This document shows, piece by piece, positions 36,947 through 45,926 of a stretch of DNA of 64,000 bases (position 1 is the first letter of the stretch; every line of letters starts with the position of its first letter). This DNA comes from Deltaproteobacteria bacterium (lineage in GTDB: Bacteria; Desulfobacterota; Binatia; UBA9968). Below the pieces are notes generated by a model. It saw nothing but the letters and a program-made list of their open reading frames with translations, was not told where the DNA came from and searched no databases. Position numbers and translations under genes: made by a program. Where the stretch lies: contig JACQUW010000211.1 of assembly GCA_016210115.1 (NCBI GenBank), positions 1-64,000 on the forward strand. The letters run 5' to 3'.

Positions 36947-37921
36947 ATGGCTGAACGGAGTTATCTCGAGGCGATTCGCGAGGCGTTGAGCGAGGAGATG
37001 GCGCGTGACGCAAGCGTGTGTATTCTTGGAGAGGATGTGGCTCTTGGCGGGCCATTCGGAGTCACCAAGGGATTGGCAGAAACCTATGAAGAGAAGCGAG
37101 TCGTCAACACCCCGATCAGCGAAGGCACCGTGATGGGCGTTGCCATCGGCGCGGCGGTCGCGGGTTTCCGGCCTGTCGTTGAGATCATGTTCATTGATTT
37201 TATCACGCTGGCCATGGATCAACTCATCAATCACGCGGCCAAGCTCCACTACATGTCCGGCGGGCAGATCCAGGTGCCGTTGACGATTCGGGTCCAGTGC
37301 GGGGCCGTTGGGAATTGGGGAGCGCATCATTCGCAGAGCCTCGAGGCCTGGTTCCTGCACGTCCCGGGACTCAAAATCGTCATGCCTTCGAATCCGGCCG
37401 ATGCCAAAGGACTTATGAAAGTTGCCATCCGGGACAATAATCCGGTGCTATTTATAGAGCACCGCGGCCTGTACTTTTCTCGCGCCGAAGTGCCCGAAGG
37501 GGAGCATGTCGTTTCCATCGGCCAAGCTTCCGTTCTCAAGACCGGAGACGACGTGACCGTTCTAGCGCTCGCCAAAATGGTCGGTCCGGCGCTTGAAGCC
37601 GCCGACGAGCTGTCATCGGCTCGGGTATCAACGGAGGTGATCGATCCCAGGAGCCTTTCCCCTCTGGATGTTGACACGATCGCGTCCTCGGTTAAGAAAA
37701 CAGGAAGGCTCGTTATCGTCCACGAGGCGGTAGAGCAAGGCGGGGTCGGCGCCGAGATTGCAGCAAAAATCCAGGAAAAGTGTTTCTATTACCTTGATAG
37801 TCCTATTGTTCGCGTCGCCGCCCCGTTCGCCCCGGTTCCGGTCAGCACCCCGCTCGAAAAACGATTCGTTCCGGGCAAAGAAGAGATCGTTCGGACAGTG
37901 CGCAAAGTCATGGGGCGCTAA
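36947..37921 (+). CDS. E1 beta-like dehydrogenase subunit, copy 2
   Basis: A 324-residue beta subunit close to acetoin/pyruvate dehydrogenase E1 beta: ILGEDVALGGPFGVTKGLAE, NTPISEGTVMGVAIGAAVAG, HYMSGGQIQVPLTIRVQ and VEVIDPRSLSPLD-like STEVIDPRSLSPLDVDTIA. The ATG at 36947 begins 3 bases after the alpha stop. It ends the four-gene run. Confidence 0.93.
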   Translation: MAERSYLEAIREALSEEMARDASVCILGEDVALGGPFGVTKGLAETYEEKRVVNTPISEGTVMGVAIGAAVAGFRPVVEIMFIDFITLAMDQLINHAAKLHYMSGGQIQVPLTIRVQCGAVGNWGAHHSQSLEAWFLHVPGLKIVMPSNPADAKGLMKVAIRDNNPVLFIEHRGLYFSRAEVPEGEHVVSIGQASVLKTGDDVTVLALAKMVGPALEAADELSSARVSTEVIDPRSLSPLDVDTIASSVKKTGRLVIVHEAVEQGGVGAEIAAKIQEKCFYYLDSPIVRVAAPFAPVPVSTPLEKRFVPGKEEIVRTVRKVMGR

Positions 37922-37962
37922 GAGCTGCTTTCATGGGGCTCCGATGAAAGGAGGGTACTGAA

Positions 37963-38370
37963 ATGGCAACCTATACCGGCTCATGCGCCTGCGGATCGGT
38001 TCGCTATGAATTTGCAGCGGAGCCTGTTTTCTCCGGGCATTGTCAGTGTCGTGATTGCCTTACGGACTCGGGCCATGCTCCATTGATGATGATTCCGCAA
38101 GCCTCTTTCAAAGTGACGGGAACGCCAAAGTTTTACGAGCGCAAGGCGGACAGCGGAAATACAGTCCGCAACGCTTTTTGCCAGGAGTGCGGCTCTCCGC
38201 TTTTCGGTTTATCCTCAGGGTTTCCCGACGCTGTCCTTGTGATGGCTGGAAGCCTGGACGATCCGGGCCGCTTTGTCCCACAGATGGTGATTTATACCGA
38301 CAGCGGCCATGCGTGGGATTACATGAATCCCTCTCTACCGAAATTCGGAAAGTCGCCGGCGGGTAGCTAA
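37963..38370 (+). CDS. GFA family glutathione-dependent protein
   Basis: A 135-residue protein of the GFA (glutathione-dependent formaldehyde-activating) fold. The zinc-binding cysteines are in GSCACGSVRYEF, GHCQCRDCLTDSGHA and AFCQECGSPLFG. AAAGGAGGG lies before the ATG. The enzymatic role of most GFA proteins, including this one, is unproven. It follows the E1 genes on the same strand after 41 bases. Confidence 0.9.
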   Translation: MATYTGSCACGSVRYEFAAEPVFSGHCQCRDCLTDSGHAPLMMIPQASFKVTGTPKFYERKADSGNTVRNAFCQECGSPLFGLSSGFPDAVLVMAGSLDDPGRFVPQMVIYTDSGHAWDYMNPSLPKFGKSPAGS

Positions 38371-38448
38371 GAGCGAGGCTTATCCTTCTCGTTCACTGCG
38401 CAGAGTAGACGATCCGGAGGAATATTCATTTTCATTAGGGGGAAACGC

Positions 38449-39885
38449 ATGAAAGAACGGGCGATGCTCTTTGGTTTTGCGATTTTTCTTGCGGCTTCGA
38501 TTGCCTGGGCGCACGGTGATCAGGATTCAGGCGCCGAGAAGTTTGCCGGCCCCCTCTGGGTCTGGGCCGCGGGCCTGGGCCTTCTAGCCGTGGTCATTGT
38601 TGTCTTGTTTGTCCAGGCGAGACGCGGCACGCTCATCGGCGAACGCTTCCGAGGTTTTAGTCGCAACGCCAGGCTTCTGCTGCTAAGAAGCCCGTTCAGC
38701 GGCCTCTCGGTGAGCCTCCTCCGATTGCTTTTCAATCTATACCTGATCGCCGCCGGCTTTGACGTCCTCTTTGTTGCAAAGTTCGCGGCGATCAACTGGA
38801 CCTGTCATGGGTTGTCGGTCATTCCTTCAGGTATACTTTCCGATCTCTTTGGTCGGCGGCGCGTGTTTCTCATCGCCTACGCGGGGAACCTGCTTGCAAC
38901 GACCGCGATCATTTTCATTACGGAGCCAACTTGGCTGTTGGTTCTTGCCGCCGTGACGGGGTTATTCGAAGGCGGGCACGCAATCGTTGGGCCGCCGTTC
39001 ATGGTCGAGCAAAGCCGCCCGGATGAGCGGGTTCACCTCTTCAGTTTGAACGGCGGCATCCAGGTCGGGGCCGCAAGCTTGGGGAATCTTGCCGCCGGTG
39101 TGTTGCCCTTCGTCTTCGCTTCCTTGTTCGATATCGGTCCCGAGAGCCCATGGGCGCGCCGGGCGGCGCTGATGTGCGCGGTGCCGGTGATGTTTTGCTC
39201 GATGATCCCAATTTATCTGATTAAAGAAGAATGGAAACCGATCGACATCAAACGCTGGCTCAGCGGGATCGAAAACTACGGGCGTATTGGAATGCTGGCG
39301 CTGACCGAGGGATTGATCGGTCTGGCTTTGGGATTCTCCGCGCCGTTCTTCAACGTCTTTTTTGCCGAGCATTTGAAAGCGTCCACATCCCAGATCGGAA
39401 TGGTTTTTGCGCTGGCATCAATCGCGAGCGCGGTGTTTACGCTGTTCATTCCCATTGTGGTGCGGCGGATCGGTCGAGTTCGAACAGTCACCTTCGTGAA
39501 GCTGCTCGGAATCCCCGCTCTTTTGATTCTCGGCACATCTCAGGATATTGGTTCGGCGGCAGCGTTCTACATTATCACCATTCTTCTAATCGGCGGGCCG
39601 TATCCCAACAAAGGGATTTCCGATCCGATCTATACCCTCTTTGCGATGGAAGTAGTCAAAGAAAGGGAAAGGGGAACAACGAACGGCATCATGCACGCCT
39701 TCGTGGAATTTCCAATGGGGATTGGCGCCGCCCTCGCCGGCCCGTTAATGGCGGCCGGGGATTGGCAGACAGCTTACATGCTGAGTGGGGCGATTCTCGC
39801 GATGGCTTTTATCCTCTATTACTTATACTTCCTCCGACTTGACGTTCAGGAGCAGGTCATTGAACCCGTTGCAGCGCAAGGCTGA
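38449..39885 (+). CDS. MFS transporter with N-terminal extension
   Basis: A 478-residue membrane protein. Residues 1-60 form a signal-like helix ending near AHGDQD and a second helix. A twelve-helix MFS body follows, with GILSDLFGRRRVFLIAYAGN as the loop 2-3 motif and RERGTTNGIMHAFVEFPMG in the second half. The substrate is unknown. Its last codons and stop lie inside the first copy of a 37-base direct repeat, so the repeat supplies the C-terminus (VAAQG). Confidence 0.87.
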   Translation: MKERAMLFGFAIFLAASIAWAHGDQDSGAEKFAGPLWVWAAGLGLLAVVIVVLFVQARRGTLIGERFRGFSRNARLLLLRSPFSGLSVSLLRLLFNLYLIAAGFDVLFVAKFAAINWTCHGLSVIPSGILSDLFGRRRVFLIAYAGNLLATTAIIFITEPTWLLVLAAVTGLFEGGHAIVGPPFMVEQSRPDERVHLFSLNGGIQVGAASLGNLAAGVLPFVFASLFDIGPESPWARRAALMCAVPVMFCSMIPIYLIKEEWKPIDIKRWLSGIENYGRIGMLALTEGLIGLALGFSAPFFNVFFAEHLKASTSQIGMVFALASIASAVFTLFIPIVVRRIGRVRTVTFVKLLGIPALLILGTSQDIGSAAAFYIITILLIGGPYPNKGISDPIYTLFAMEVVKERERGTTNGIMHAFVEFPMGIGAALAGPLMAAGDWQTAYMLSGAILAMAFILYYLYFLRLDVQEQVIEPVAAQG

Positions 39886-39904
39886 GCCGGGCTTTTGAAT
39901 CCGT
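39868..39904. repeat. 37-base direct repeat, copy 1
   Basis: A perfect 37-base repeat starting GTTGCAGCGCAAGGCTGAGC and ending GAATCCGT, found again at 39940-39976 with a 72-base period. This copy covers the stop codon of the MFS gene. The segment duplicated may reflect a local duplication or a mobile short repeat. Confidence 0.9.
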
Positions 39905-39939
39905 TGCGCTCGATCATCTTCTGCTTGATACGAACATGA

Positions 39940-39976
39940 GTTGCAGCGCAAGGCTGAGCCGGGCTTTTGAATCCGT
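39940..39976. repeat. 37-base direct repeat, copy 2
   Basis: The second identical copy, in the gap between the MFS gene and the convergent cytochrome c gene. The 35 bases between the copies show no clear structure. I saw no third copy in the window. Confidence 0.9.
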
Positions 39977-40027
39977 GGCTTCAGTCTTTGCCGTCTGTCA
40001 AGCTTGGAACACTCTTTACTCGGAACT

Positions 40028-40819
40028 CTATTTTTCGGATAACGTCTGAGCGTACGCCAAGACGTCCACAACTTGCTTAAGGTTCCAGCCCAAAACCAGC
40101 GCTGCGGGCATGGCAGGATTACTGCCAGGCTGCCCTACCCAAGTCTTGTGCAGAAACTCTTGCGGATTGGCTTTGGCTATCGTGTTCACATACTCAGGTT
40201 GTTTTTGGCTTCCGAAATTCAACTTCTTTCCGTCGGGCCCATGGCATGCACCGCAAACCGAATATTGCGCCTTCCCGCGGCTTGCATCTCCGCCAATCGG
40301 TTTCTTGGTCTTGTAATCGATATGCTGCGCCATATTGATCAAGCCGTGCTTGAGAAAGTTCGCGAGATCAGTCATATCGCTAGGGCGCAGCACTGAGGAG
40401 AAGTTGTGCGCCGCGTTGGATGATCCTCGGAGGATCGCAGCCAACTCATCGACGCTATTCTTCTGGGCTCCTGCCCAAATCCCGGCAAATCCCGTGTAGC
40501 GAGAGCCGCTACCGTAGGCCCCGTCCTTGCCCTTATAGTCCCACCCATGGCACTCCTTGCAGCGCCAGGTCACGGACCCTTTGCGCTTATTCGTGGTTTG
40601 CGAGGACCAAAGAGGATGGTCCTGCTTGGGCTCGGTGGCGCCGGGAACGACTTTCCACCATGTGTCGTATAATAAACCACCACGGGCAACGCTCTCCAGG
40701 TTGGCCGAAGGGCCCGCCGCCGCAAACGCAATGATCTCGCCCTTTTCCTTTGATTCAAAACTCGGCGCGATCCAGACGGCGAGAAATATCAAAACGCAAA
40801 CGGATGTGAACTTCTTCAT
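40028..40819 (-). CDS. Exported diheme cytochrome c
   Basis: A 263-residue periplasmic c-type cytochrome. A signal peptide fills the first 20 residues, and two heme-binding motifs follow: CKECH (87-91) and CGACH (189-193), with candidate Met ligands after each (for example PAMPAAL). Hemes are attached covalently in the periplasm, which fits the CcdA/TlpA pair at 18 kb. Its redox partner is not apparent from the neighbours. Confidence 0.9.
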   Translation of the reverse strand: MKKFTSVCVLIFLAVWIAPSFESKEKGEIIAFAAAGPSANLESVARGGLLYDTWWKVVPGATEPKQDHPLWSSQTTNKRKGSVTWRCKECHGWDYKGKDGAYGSGSRYTGFAGIWAGAQKNSVDELAAILRGSSNAAHNFSSVLRPSDMTDLANFLKHGLINMAQHIDYKTKKPIGGDASRGKAQYSVCGACHGPDGKKLNFGSQKQPEYVNTIAKANPQEFLHKTWVGQPGSNPAMPAALVLGWNLKQVVDVLAYAQTLSEK

Positions 40820-41086
40820 ATCTTTTTCTCCTTCGTTGCAGAACTTGGACGTATAGACTCAAACCGGTTGCCGAAAAAGTTGAACCCTTGAAGATTTCTG
40901 AGGCAGGGTACCCGACAAACTTCGGGCCTGTCAACGAAAAAGACCCGAGGCCGAAACGAAACCCAAGAAAAAGATCGACATTTCCTTCACGCTGGGGTAA
41001 AGGGAGCAATACGGCCGGTCAGTCACAAGGCAGTTGCGGTAAATGCTGCGGCGGCGAGCTTTAGAACTTAGGGGGAGGAGACAACT

Positions 41087-42004
41087 GTGAAAGAGCGTCA
41101 GGAGAGGTGGAATCAGCGACCGCAGAGAACAAATGGGCCGGCTCGACTCAGCCAGGGTCTCGCGTTGCTCAGTGTCCTTCTCTGGTTTTCCTTCGCCCAC
41201 GCTGCGGACGTAAAAGAGAAGCGGCCGATTGACGGCATTGCCGACAACAGTTTTCTTATCGAAGAGGCTTATAATCAAGAGCCGGGCGTCGTTCAGCACA
41301 TTTTTACCGCTCAATACGGGGCTGAGCGTGACAAGAAACCGAGAGAACGGGGTTGGAATTTCAGCTTCACTCAGGAGTGGCCGATTTTTTCCGAACTGCA
41401 TCAGTTTTCCTACACGATCCCTTCGTCTCATATACACGGGGGAGGAGAGAGTCAGAGTGGTATCGGTGACATTCTGCTGAACTACCGCCTTCAGGCGCTT
41501 GACGAAAGCGAGAGCCTGCCTGCTTTCGCTCCCAGGTTTAGCCTGGTCCTGCCCACCGGCAGTCGCGACGAAGGAACAGGCAGCGGCGTCGTCGGCTATC
41601 AGTGGAACCTTCCAGTCAGCAAGAAAGTGGGATCGAGGCTGGCCTTTCACGCTAACGCTGGTCTCACCTATCTTCCCGGAGCGCGCGCGCGTTTGGACCA
41701 AGGTCTGTCACCCAAACGCTCGCTGGTGTCTTATAGCCTCGGAATGAGCGGTATCTTTGCCCTGACTACCCGGGCGCATCTCATGATGGAATGGGTGGGC
41801 GTTTTTGAGGCAAGCATCAACGACCGGGGAAGAAAAAAGCGCGACTTCATCTCGGCGATCTCTCCAGGAATCCGGGCGGCTGTCATAGACGAAGAGGATC
41901 TGCAGGTCGTCCTCGGCCTGGCAGCTCCGATCGGCCTCACCCGGCCGGCTGATGAGTACGGGGTCTTTCTTTATGTCTCGGTGGAACACAATTTTCTTAG
42001 GTGA
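41087..42004 (+). CDS. Outer-membrane beta-barrel-like protein (MetA-pathway type)
   Basis: A 305-residue exported protein. A signal peptide ends near FAHAAD (residue 40). The rest alternates polar and hydrophobic residues (FSFTQEWPIFSELHQFSYTI; SGIGDILLNYRLQAL; RFSLVLPTGSRDEGTGSG) and ends in Phe-Leu-Arg, as expected of an outer-membrane barrel. It resembles proteins annotated as 'putative MetA-pathway of phenol degradation', whose role is uncertain. GGGGGAGGAG precedes its GTG at 41087. Confidence 0.7.
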   Translation: MKERQERWNQRPQRTNGPARLSQGLALLSVLLWFSFAHAADVKEKRPIDGIADNSFLIEEAYNQEPGVVQHIFTAQYGAERDKKPRERGWNFSFTQEWPIFSELHQFSYTIPSSHIHGGGESQSGIGDILLNYRLQALDESESLPAFAPRFSLVLPTGSRDEGTGSGVVGYQWNLPVSKKVGSRLAFHANAGLTYLPGARARLDQGLSPKRSLVSYSLGMSGIFALTTRAHLMMEWVGVFEASINDRGRKKRDFISAISPGIRAAVIDEEDLQVVLGLAAPIGLTRPADEYGVFLYVSVEHNFLR

Positions 42005-42245
42005 AGCCAACAGCGCTTAGCCGCATCACGAAAGACGACGAGAGGAATCGGGTCGGATGACCAGCGTCTAAGCTTCAATCGGGGAAATTGTTTTCTTCGT
42101 GAGCTATTGTATCTTCTTAGATCGCCCTGCGAGTGCGCTTTCCACAGTGATTCGACCTCACTACGATGTCTGCTCTCGAGTAAAGTCGATTAGGATATCC
42201 ACATTCGTGACAGAATTCGTAATGTGATGTAACTCGGAAGATTTT

Positions 42246-42566
42246 TTGAGCCGACTAACGCAGTGTTTATGGCGTCGGCGTGTTGGCATAGGAGTTGCTG
42301 CATTCTTTAGCCGGTTGGAAGTGCAAAAACCGGATCTCATTATCCTAGACATCATGATGCCAGGCATGGACGGATTGGAAGTTTTAAAGCGGCTTAAGAG
42401 CGCTGCTGAGACCTCCGGAATTCCCGTAATCTTGCTTACTGCCAAAGTCCAATACGAGGAGATCATAGAAGGATACAAGTTGGGCGCTGGATACTACATC
42501 ACAAAACCCTTCACGAAGGATCAATGGATCCATGGCATCAATATCCTTTTGGAGGAGGAGGAATAG
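42246..42566 (+). pseudogene. Truncated response-regulator receiver domain
   Basis: The phosphoacceptor region is intact (KPDLIILDIMMPGMDGLEVLKRL), as are the Thr/Lys signature positions (VILLTAK ... YITKPF). The first 50 residues of a normal receiver domain, including the paired acidic residues that bind Mg2+, are missing; the frame opens with an unrelated Arg-rich sequence. Upstream frames do not supply the missing part. It is probably a decayed gene that cannot be phosphorylated normally, though a degenerate receiver cannot be excluded. Confidence 0.6.
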
Positions 42567-42650
42567 AGGCATCAGCGGCTGTCGCTTAAGCGCCCTGTCA
42601 AAGAAGGTATTCTTGCACCATTACCTGTTTTTTTTGATCTCCGCATGTTC

Positions 42651-45600
42651 TCACGGAGTCTCGCGGTCCGTGGAGTGCTCAAGTGGACTTGACCCAATAT
42701 CGGACCGGGAAGCGGAAACAATTTCGTTCGAAGATTGCTGACTTCCAAAGCTAAGCCGCCGCGCGAAACCACGACCGCTGCGTGCCCAATTTTTTCGGCC
42801 GAGAAACTGCGCCGCGTCTTCAAAGATCGAGTAGGCTACCGGCGTGACCAGCAGCGTGAGCACCAGGCACAGCGTCTGTCCGCCGATGACGACTACGGCA
42901 ACGGCGCGTCGCTCCTCCGCGCCTGGACCCGACCCCAATGCCAACGGTATCATCCCCGCCACCAAAGTCATCGTGGTCATCAAAATAGGACGCAGCCGGT
43001 CGCGGTTACCCCGGAGGATCGCGGCCATTCTTTCCAGGCCCGCCTCGCGCAGCTTATTCATGTGATCAATCTGCAAGATCGAGTTCTTCTTCACCACGCC
43101 GAAGAGCACCAGGACGCCGAGGGCTGAATAGAGATTCAGCGTGTTGCCCGTGATCCACAGCGAGAGCAGCGTAAACGGCACCGAGAGAGGCAAAGAAAGC
43201 AGAATCGTGAGCGGATGAATAGTGCTCTCATACTGGGAAGCCAGAATCATATACATGAAGATGATGGACAGAAGAAAAGCCCAAATGAATTCGTTGAACG
43301 TCCGCGCCAGCTCGCGTCCACGGCCTGAGACGCTGGTCGTGTAACCTATGGGGAGATTCATCTCACGAACCGCCTGATTGAGTGCTTCGAGGCGATCTGC
43401 AAGCGCAAATCCAGGCGCAATCTGAGCGCGCAATCTAACCTGACGCTGCCGGTCCAGGCGGTCGATGCGCGACGGGCCTTGGGCGGCTTCGACTTTTACC
43501 AGGTTGTCTAGTCTTATCAGACCGGCACCCCTTCGGGGCACATAGAGCCGCGAAATGGCGGCAATGTCTTCGCGATCATCCTGTGAGAGCCGCAGCTGGA
43601 CGTCGTATTCTTCGTTCACGGTGGGGTCGTGAAAGCGCGAGACCTCCTCGTCGCCGCCGACCATGAGCCGAAGCGCGCTGGCGATGTGTTCGGTATCAAC
43701 GTTAAGGTCGGCGGCGCGCTGGCGGTCAATGACGACTCGCAGCTCCGGCCTGTCGAGCTTGAGTGTCGTGTCGGCATCGATGATGCCGAGCTTTTGTGAG
43801 CGGATGCGCAGTTCCTCAGCATAAGCCGCGAGCGCTTCGAGATCCGGACCGCGCAGCACAAAATCGATGTCCCAGTTGCCGCCGCCGATGTTGAATGACG
43901 GGAGGTTGCGCACGGAAGTCCGGAGATCGGTGAATTTACTTAACCCGGCGCGGACTTGCTGCATGACGTCGCGCTGCGAAGTATTCCTGAATGCCGCCCA
44001 GGGCCGGCCGCCAAGCGTCTCGCGCCAAAGGCGGCTAAAGGAAAAGATCCGCTCGCCGTGGGGCGCGATGCGCACGTAACAGCCGCCGGAAGCGACCCCA
44101 CTGATAAATCCCCCGCCCGCGTCGCAGAGAAGTAACCGGACAAAAGGCACTGCCCGAACCTCGTTCTCGACGGCGCGCATGATTTCGTCCATGGCCGCCA
44201 GGCTGGTTCCTTGAGGTGCGGTCACGTTCACATCGAATTCGGCCTCGTCTACGTCGCTGGGAATGTATTCCTGTCGAACCAGCGCATAGAGAGGAAGGGA
44301 GGAGAGCACGACAAGTCCCGCGAACGCCATCACCGCGACGCGATGCCCCATTGACCACCGGAGCATGCGCTCGTAGTGCCGGTCGATCCAGGCGTAAAAA
44401 CCACTTCTGGATCGGGCCTTCTCGTGATCGCCGCCTCGAGTCGTGTCTTGGCTCCGGAGCAGCCGCGCGCTCATCATCGGGGTCAGCGTGAATGAAACGA
44501 GAAGACTGACCAAGACCGCGACCGCTGCAGTCAGTCCGAATTGATAGAGAAAACGCCCGGAGATGCTTGACATGAACGCAACCGGAACAAAGATCACCAC
44601 CAAGCTGAAGGTCGTAGCCATGACTGCCAGCCCAATTTCCGCGGTCGCCGCCCGCGCAGCCTCAAAAGGCTTCATCTTCTTTTCCTCGACGAAGCGGAAG
44701 ATGTTTTCTAAAACCACGATGGCATCGTCGATGACGATGCCGACCATCAGCACGAGAGCGAGCATCGTAACGCTGTTCAACGTGAAGTCGAGCGCCCACA
44801 TCATGCCAAATGTCGAGACCACCGAAGCCGGGATGGCTACCGAACTGATCACCGTGGAGCGCCAATTGCGCATGAAGGCCAGCACGACCAATGTCGCCAG
44901 GATACTGCCCAAGATCAGGTGCACATTGATTTCGTGCAGCGCGGCATAGATGTAGCGCGACTGGTCCCGAATCGCTTCGAGATTGATATCCGACGGCAGC
45001 TGCCGCCTCACGCGTGTCAAATTCTCTTTGACGGCCTCGATGACGGCGATGGTATTGGCGCCTGACTGGCGCCGTATCTGGAGTTGCACCGTGGGCACGC
45101 CATTAAGGCGCGCCAAAGAGCGCTGTTCCTTGGTCCCGTCTTCAGCTCGGCCTATGTCCCGGACGCGGATAGGCGACCCATTAACGGTAGCGATCACGAG
45201 GTCATTGAAAGCTTTGGGATCGACGATCCGCCCCATGGTGCGCAGCACCTCTTCACGGGCCCCACCGGTGACGTTTCCGCCGGGTATATCGGCGTTCTGC
45301 CGGCGGATCGCGTCGCGGACGGCGGTGATTGGAATCTGGTACGCCGCCAGGCGGTCGGCATCGACCCAGATGTTGATCGCGCGCTCCAGTCCCCCGACAA
45401 GGCGAACCTCTCCCACGCCAGCCGCGCGCTCAAGCTGCACCTTGACGATCTTATCGGCGATCTCCGTCAGTTCGCGGAGAGATCGATCGCCAGAAAGGGC
45501 CAGGGTGAGGATCGGAGAGTCTTCGTTGTTAAATTTCGAAATCACCGGTGGATCGACTTCGTCTGGCAAGCGGTTGAGGACCGTAGCGACCCGATCGCGC

Positions 45601-45926
45601 ACATCCTGGGCGGCGACATTGATATCGCGGTCCAGATTGAACGTGGCGATAACAAACGAGCTTCCCTGGCCGGATATTGAACGCAGCTCGTCAATTCCTT
45701 CAACTGTATTGACCGCCTCTTCAATCGGCTGCGACACCACGGTCTCGACTTCTTCGGGCGAAGCGCCGGGCAGGGTAGTGCGGACGGACACGTTGGGCAG
45801 GTCTACCGAAGGAAAGCGGTCTACACCCAGGCGGAAATAACTCGCCGCGCCGACCACCACGAGCGCAAGGATGATCATAGAAGCGAAAACCGGACGCCGG
45901 ATGGAAATCTCCGCCAGTTTCTGCAT
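42651..45926 (-). CDS. RND efflux pump, inner-membrane transporter (HAE1 family)
   Basis: A 1091-residue proton-driven transporter of the AcrB type. It has an N-terminal membrane helix, two large periplasmic domains and two groups of membrane helices. The proton-relay aspartates are in VGIVIDDAIVVLENIFR. The length is slightly above the usual 1040, mostly through a 45-residue C-terminal tail. Its ATG shares one base with the stop of the adaptor gene (TGATG). It forms an operon tetR-adaptor-transporter; no outer-membrane channel gene is present here. Confidence 0.95.
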   Translation of the reverse strand: MQKLAEISIRRPVFASMIILALVVVGAASYFRLGVDRFPSVDLPNVSVRTTLPGASPEEVETVVSQPIEEAVNTVEGIDELRSISGQGSSFVIATFNLDRDINVAAQDVRDRVATVLNRLPDEVDPPVISKFNNEDSPILTLALSGDRSLRELTEIADKIVKVQLERAAGVGEVRLVGGLERAINIWVDADRLAAYQIPITAVRDAIRRQNADIPGGNVTGGAREEVLRTMGRIVDPKAFNDLVIATVNGSPIRVRDIGRAEDGTKEQRSLARLNGVPTVQLQIRRQSGANTIAVIEAVKENLTRVRRQLPSDINLEAIRDQSRYIYAALHEINVHLILGSILATLVVLAFMRNWRSTVISSVAIPASVVSTFGMMWALDFTLNSVTMLALVLMVGIVIDDAIVVLENIFRFVEEKKMKPFEAARAATAEIGLAVMATTFSLVVIFVPVAFMSSISGRFLYQFGLTAAVAVLVSLLVSFTLTPMMSARLLRSQDTTRGGDHEKARSRSGFYAWIDRHYERMLRWSMGHRVAVMAFAGLVVLSSLPLYALVRQEYIPSDVDEAEFDVNVTAPQGTSLAAMDEIMRAVENEVRAVPFVRLLLCDAGGGFISGVASGGCYVRIAPHGERIFSFSRLWRETLGGRPWAAFRNTSQRDVMQQVRAGLSKFTDLRTSVRNLPSFNIGGGNWDIDFVLRGPDLEALAAYAEELRIRSQKLGIIDADTTLKLDRPELRVVIDRQRAADLNVDTEHIASALRLMVGGDEEVSRFHDPTVNEEYDVQLRLSQDDREDIAAISRLYVPRRGAGLIRLDNLVKVEAAQGPSRIDRLDRQRQVRLRAQIAPGFALADRLEALNQAVREMNLPIGYTTSVSGRGRELARTFNEFIWAFLLSIIFMYMILASQYESTIHPLTILLSLPLSVPFTLLSLWITGNTLNLYSALGVLVLFGVVKKNSILQIDHMNKLREAGLERMAAILRGNRDRLRPILMTTMTLVAGMIPLALGSGPGAEERRAVAVVVIGGQTLCLVLTLLVTPVAYSIFEDAAQFLGRKNWARSGRGFARRLSFGSQQSSNEIVSASRSDIGSSPLEHSTDRETP

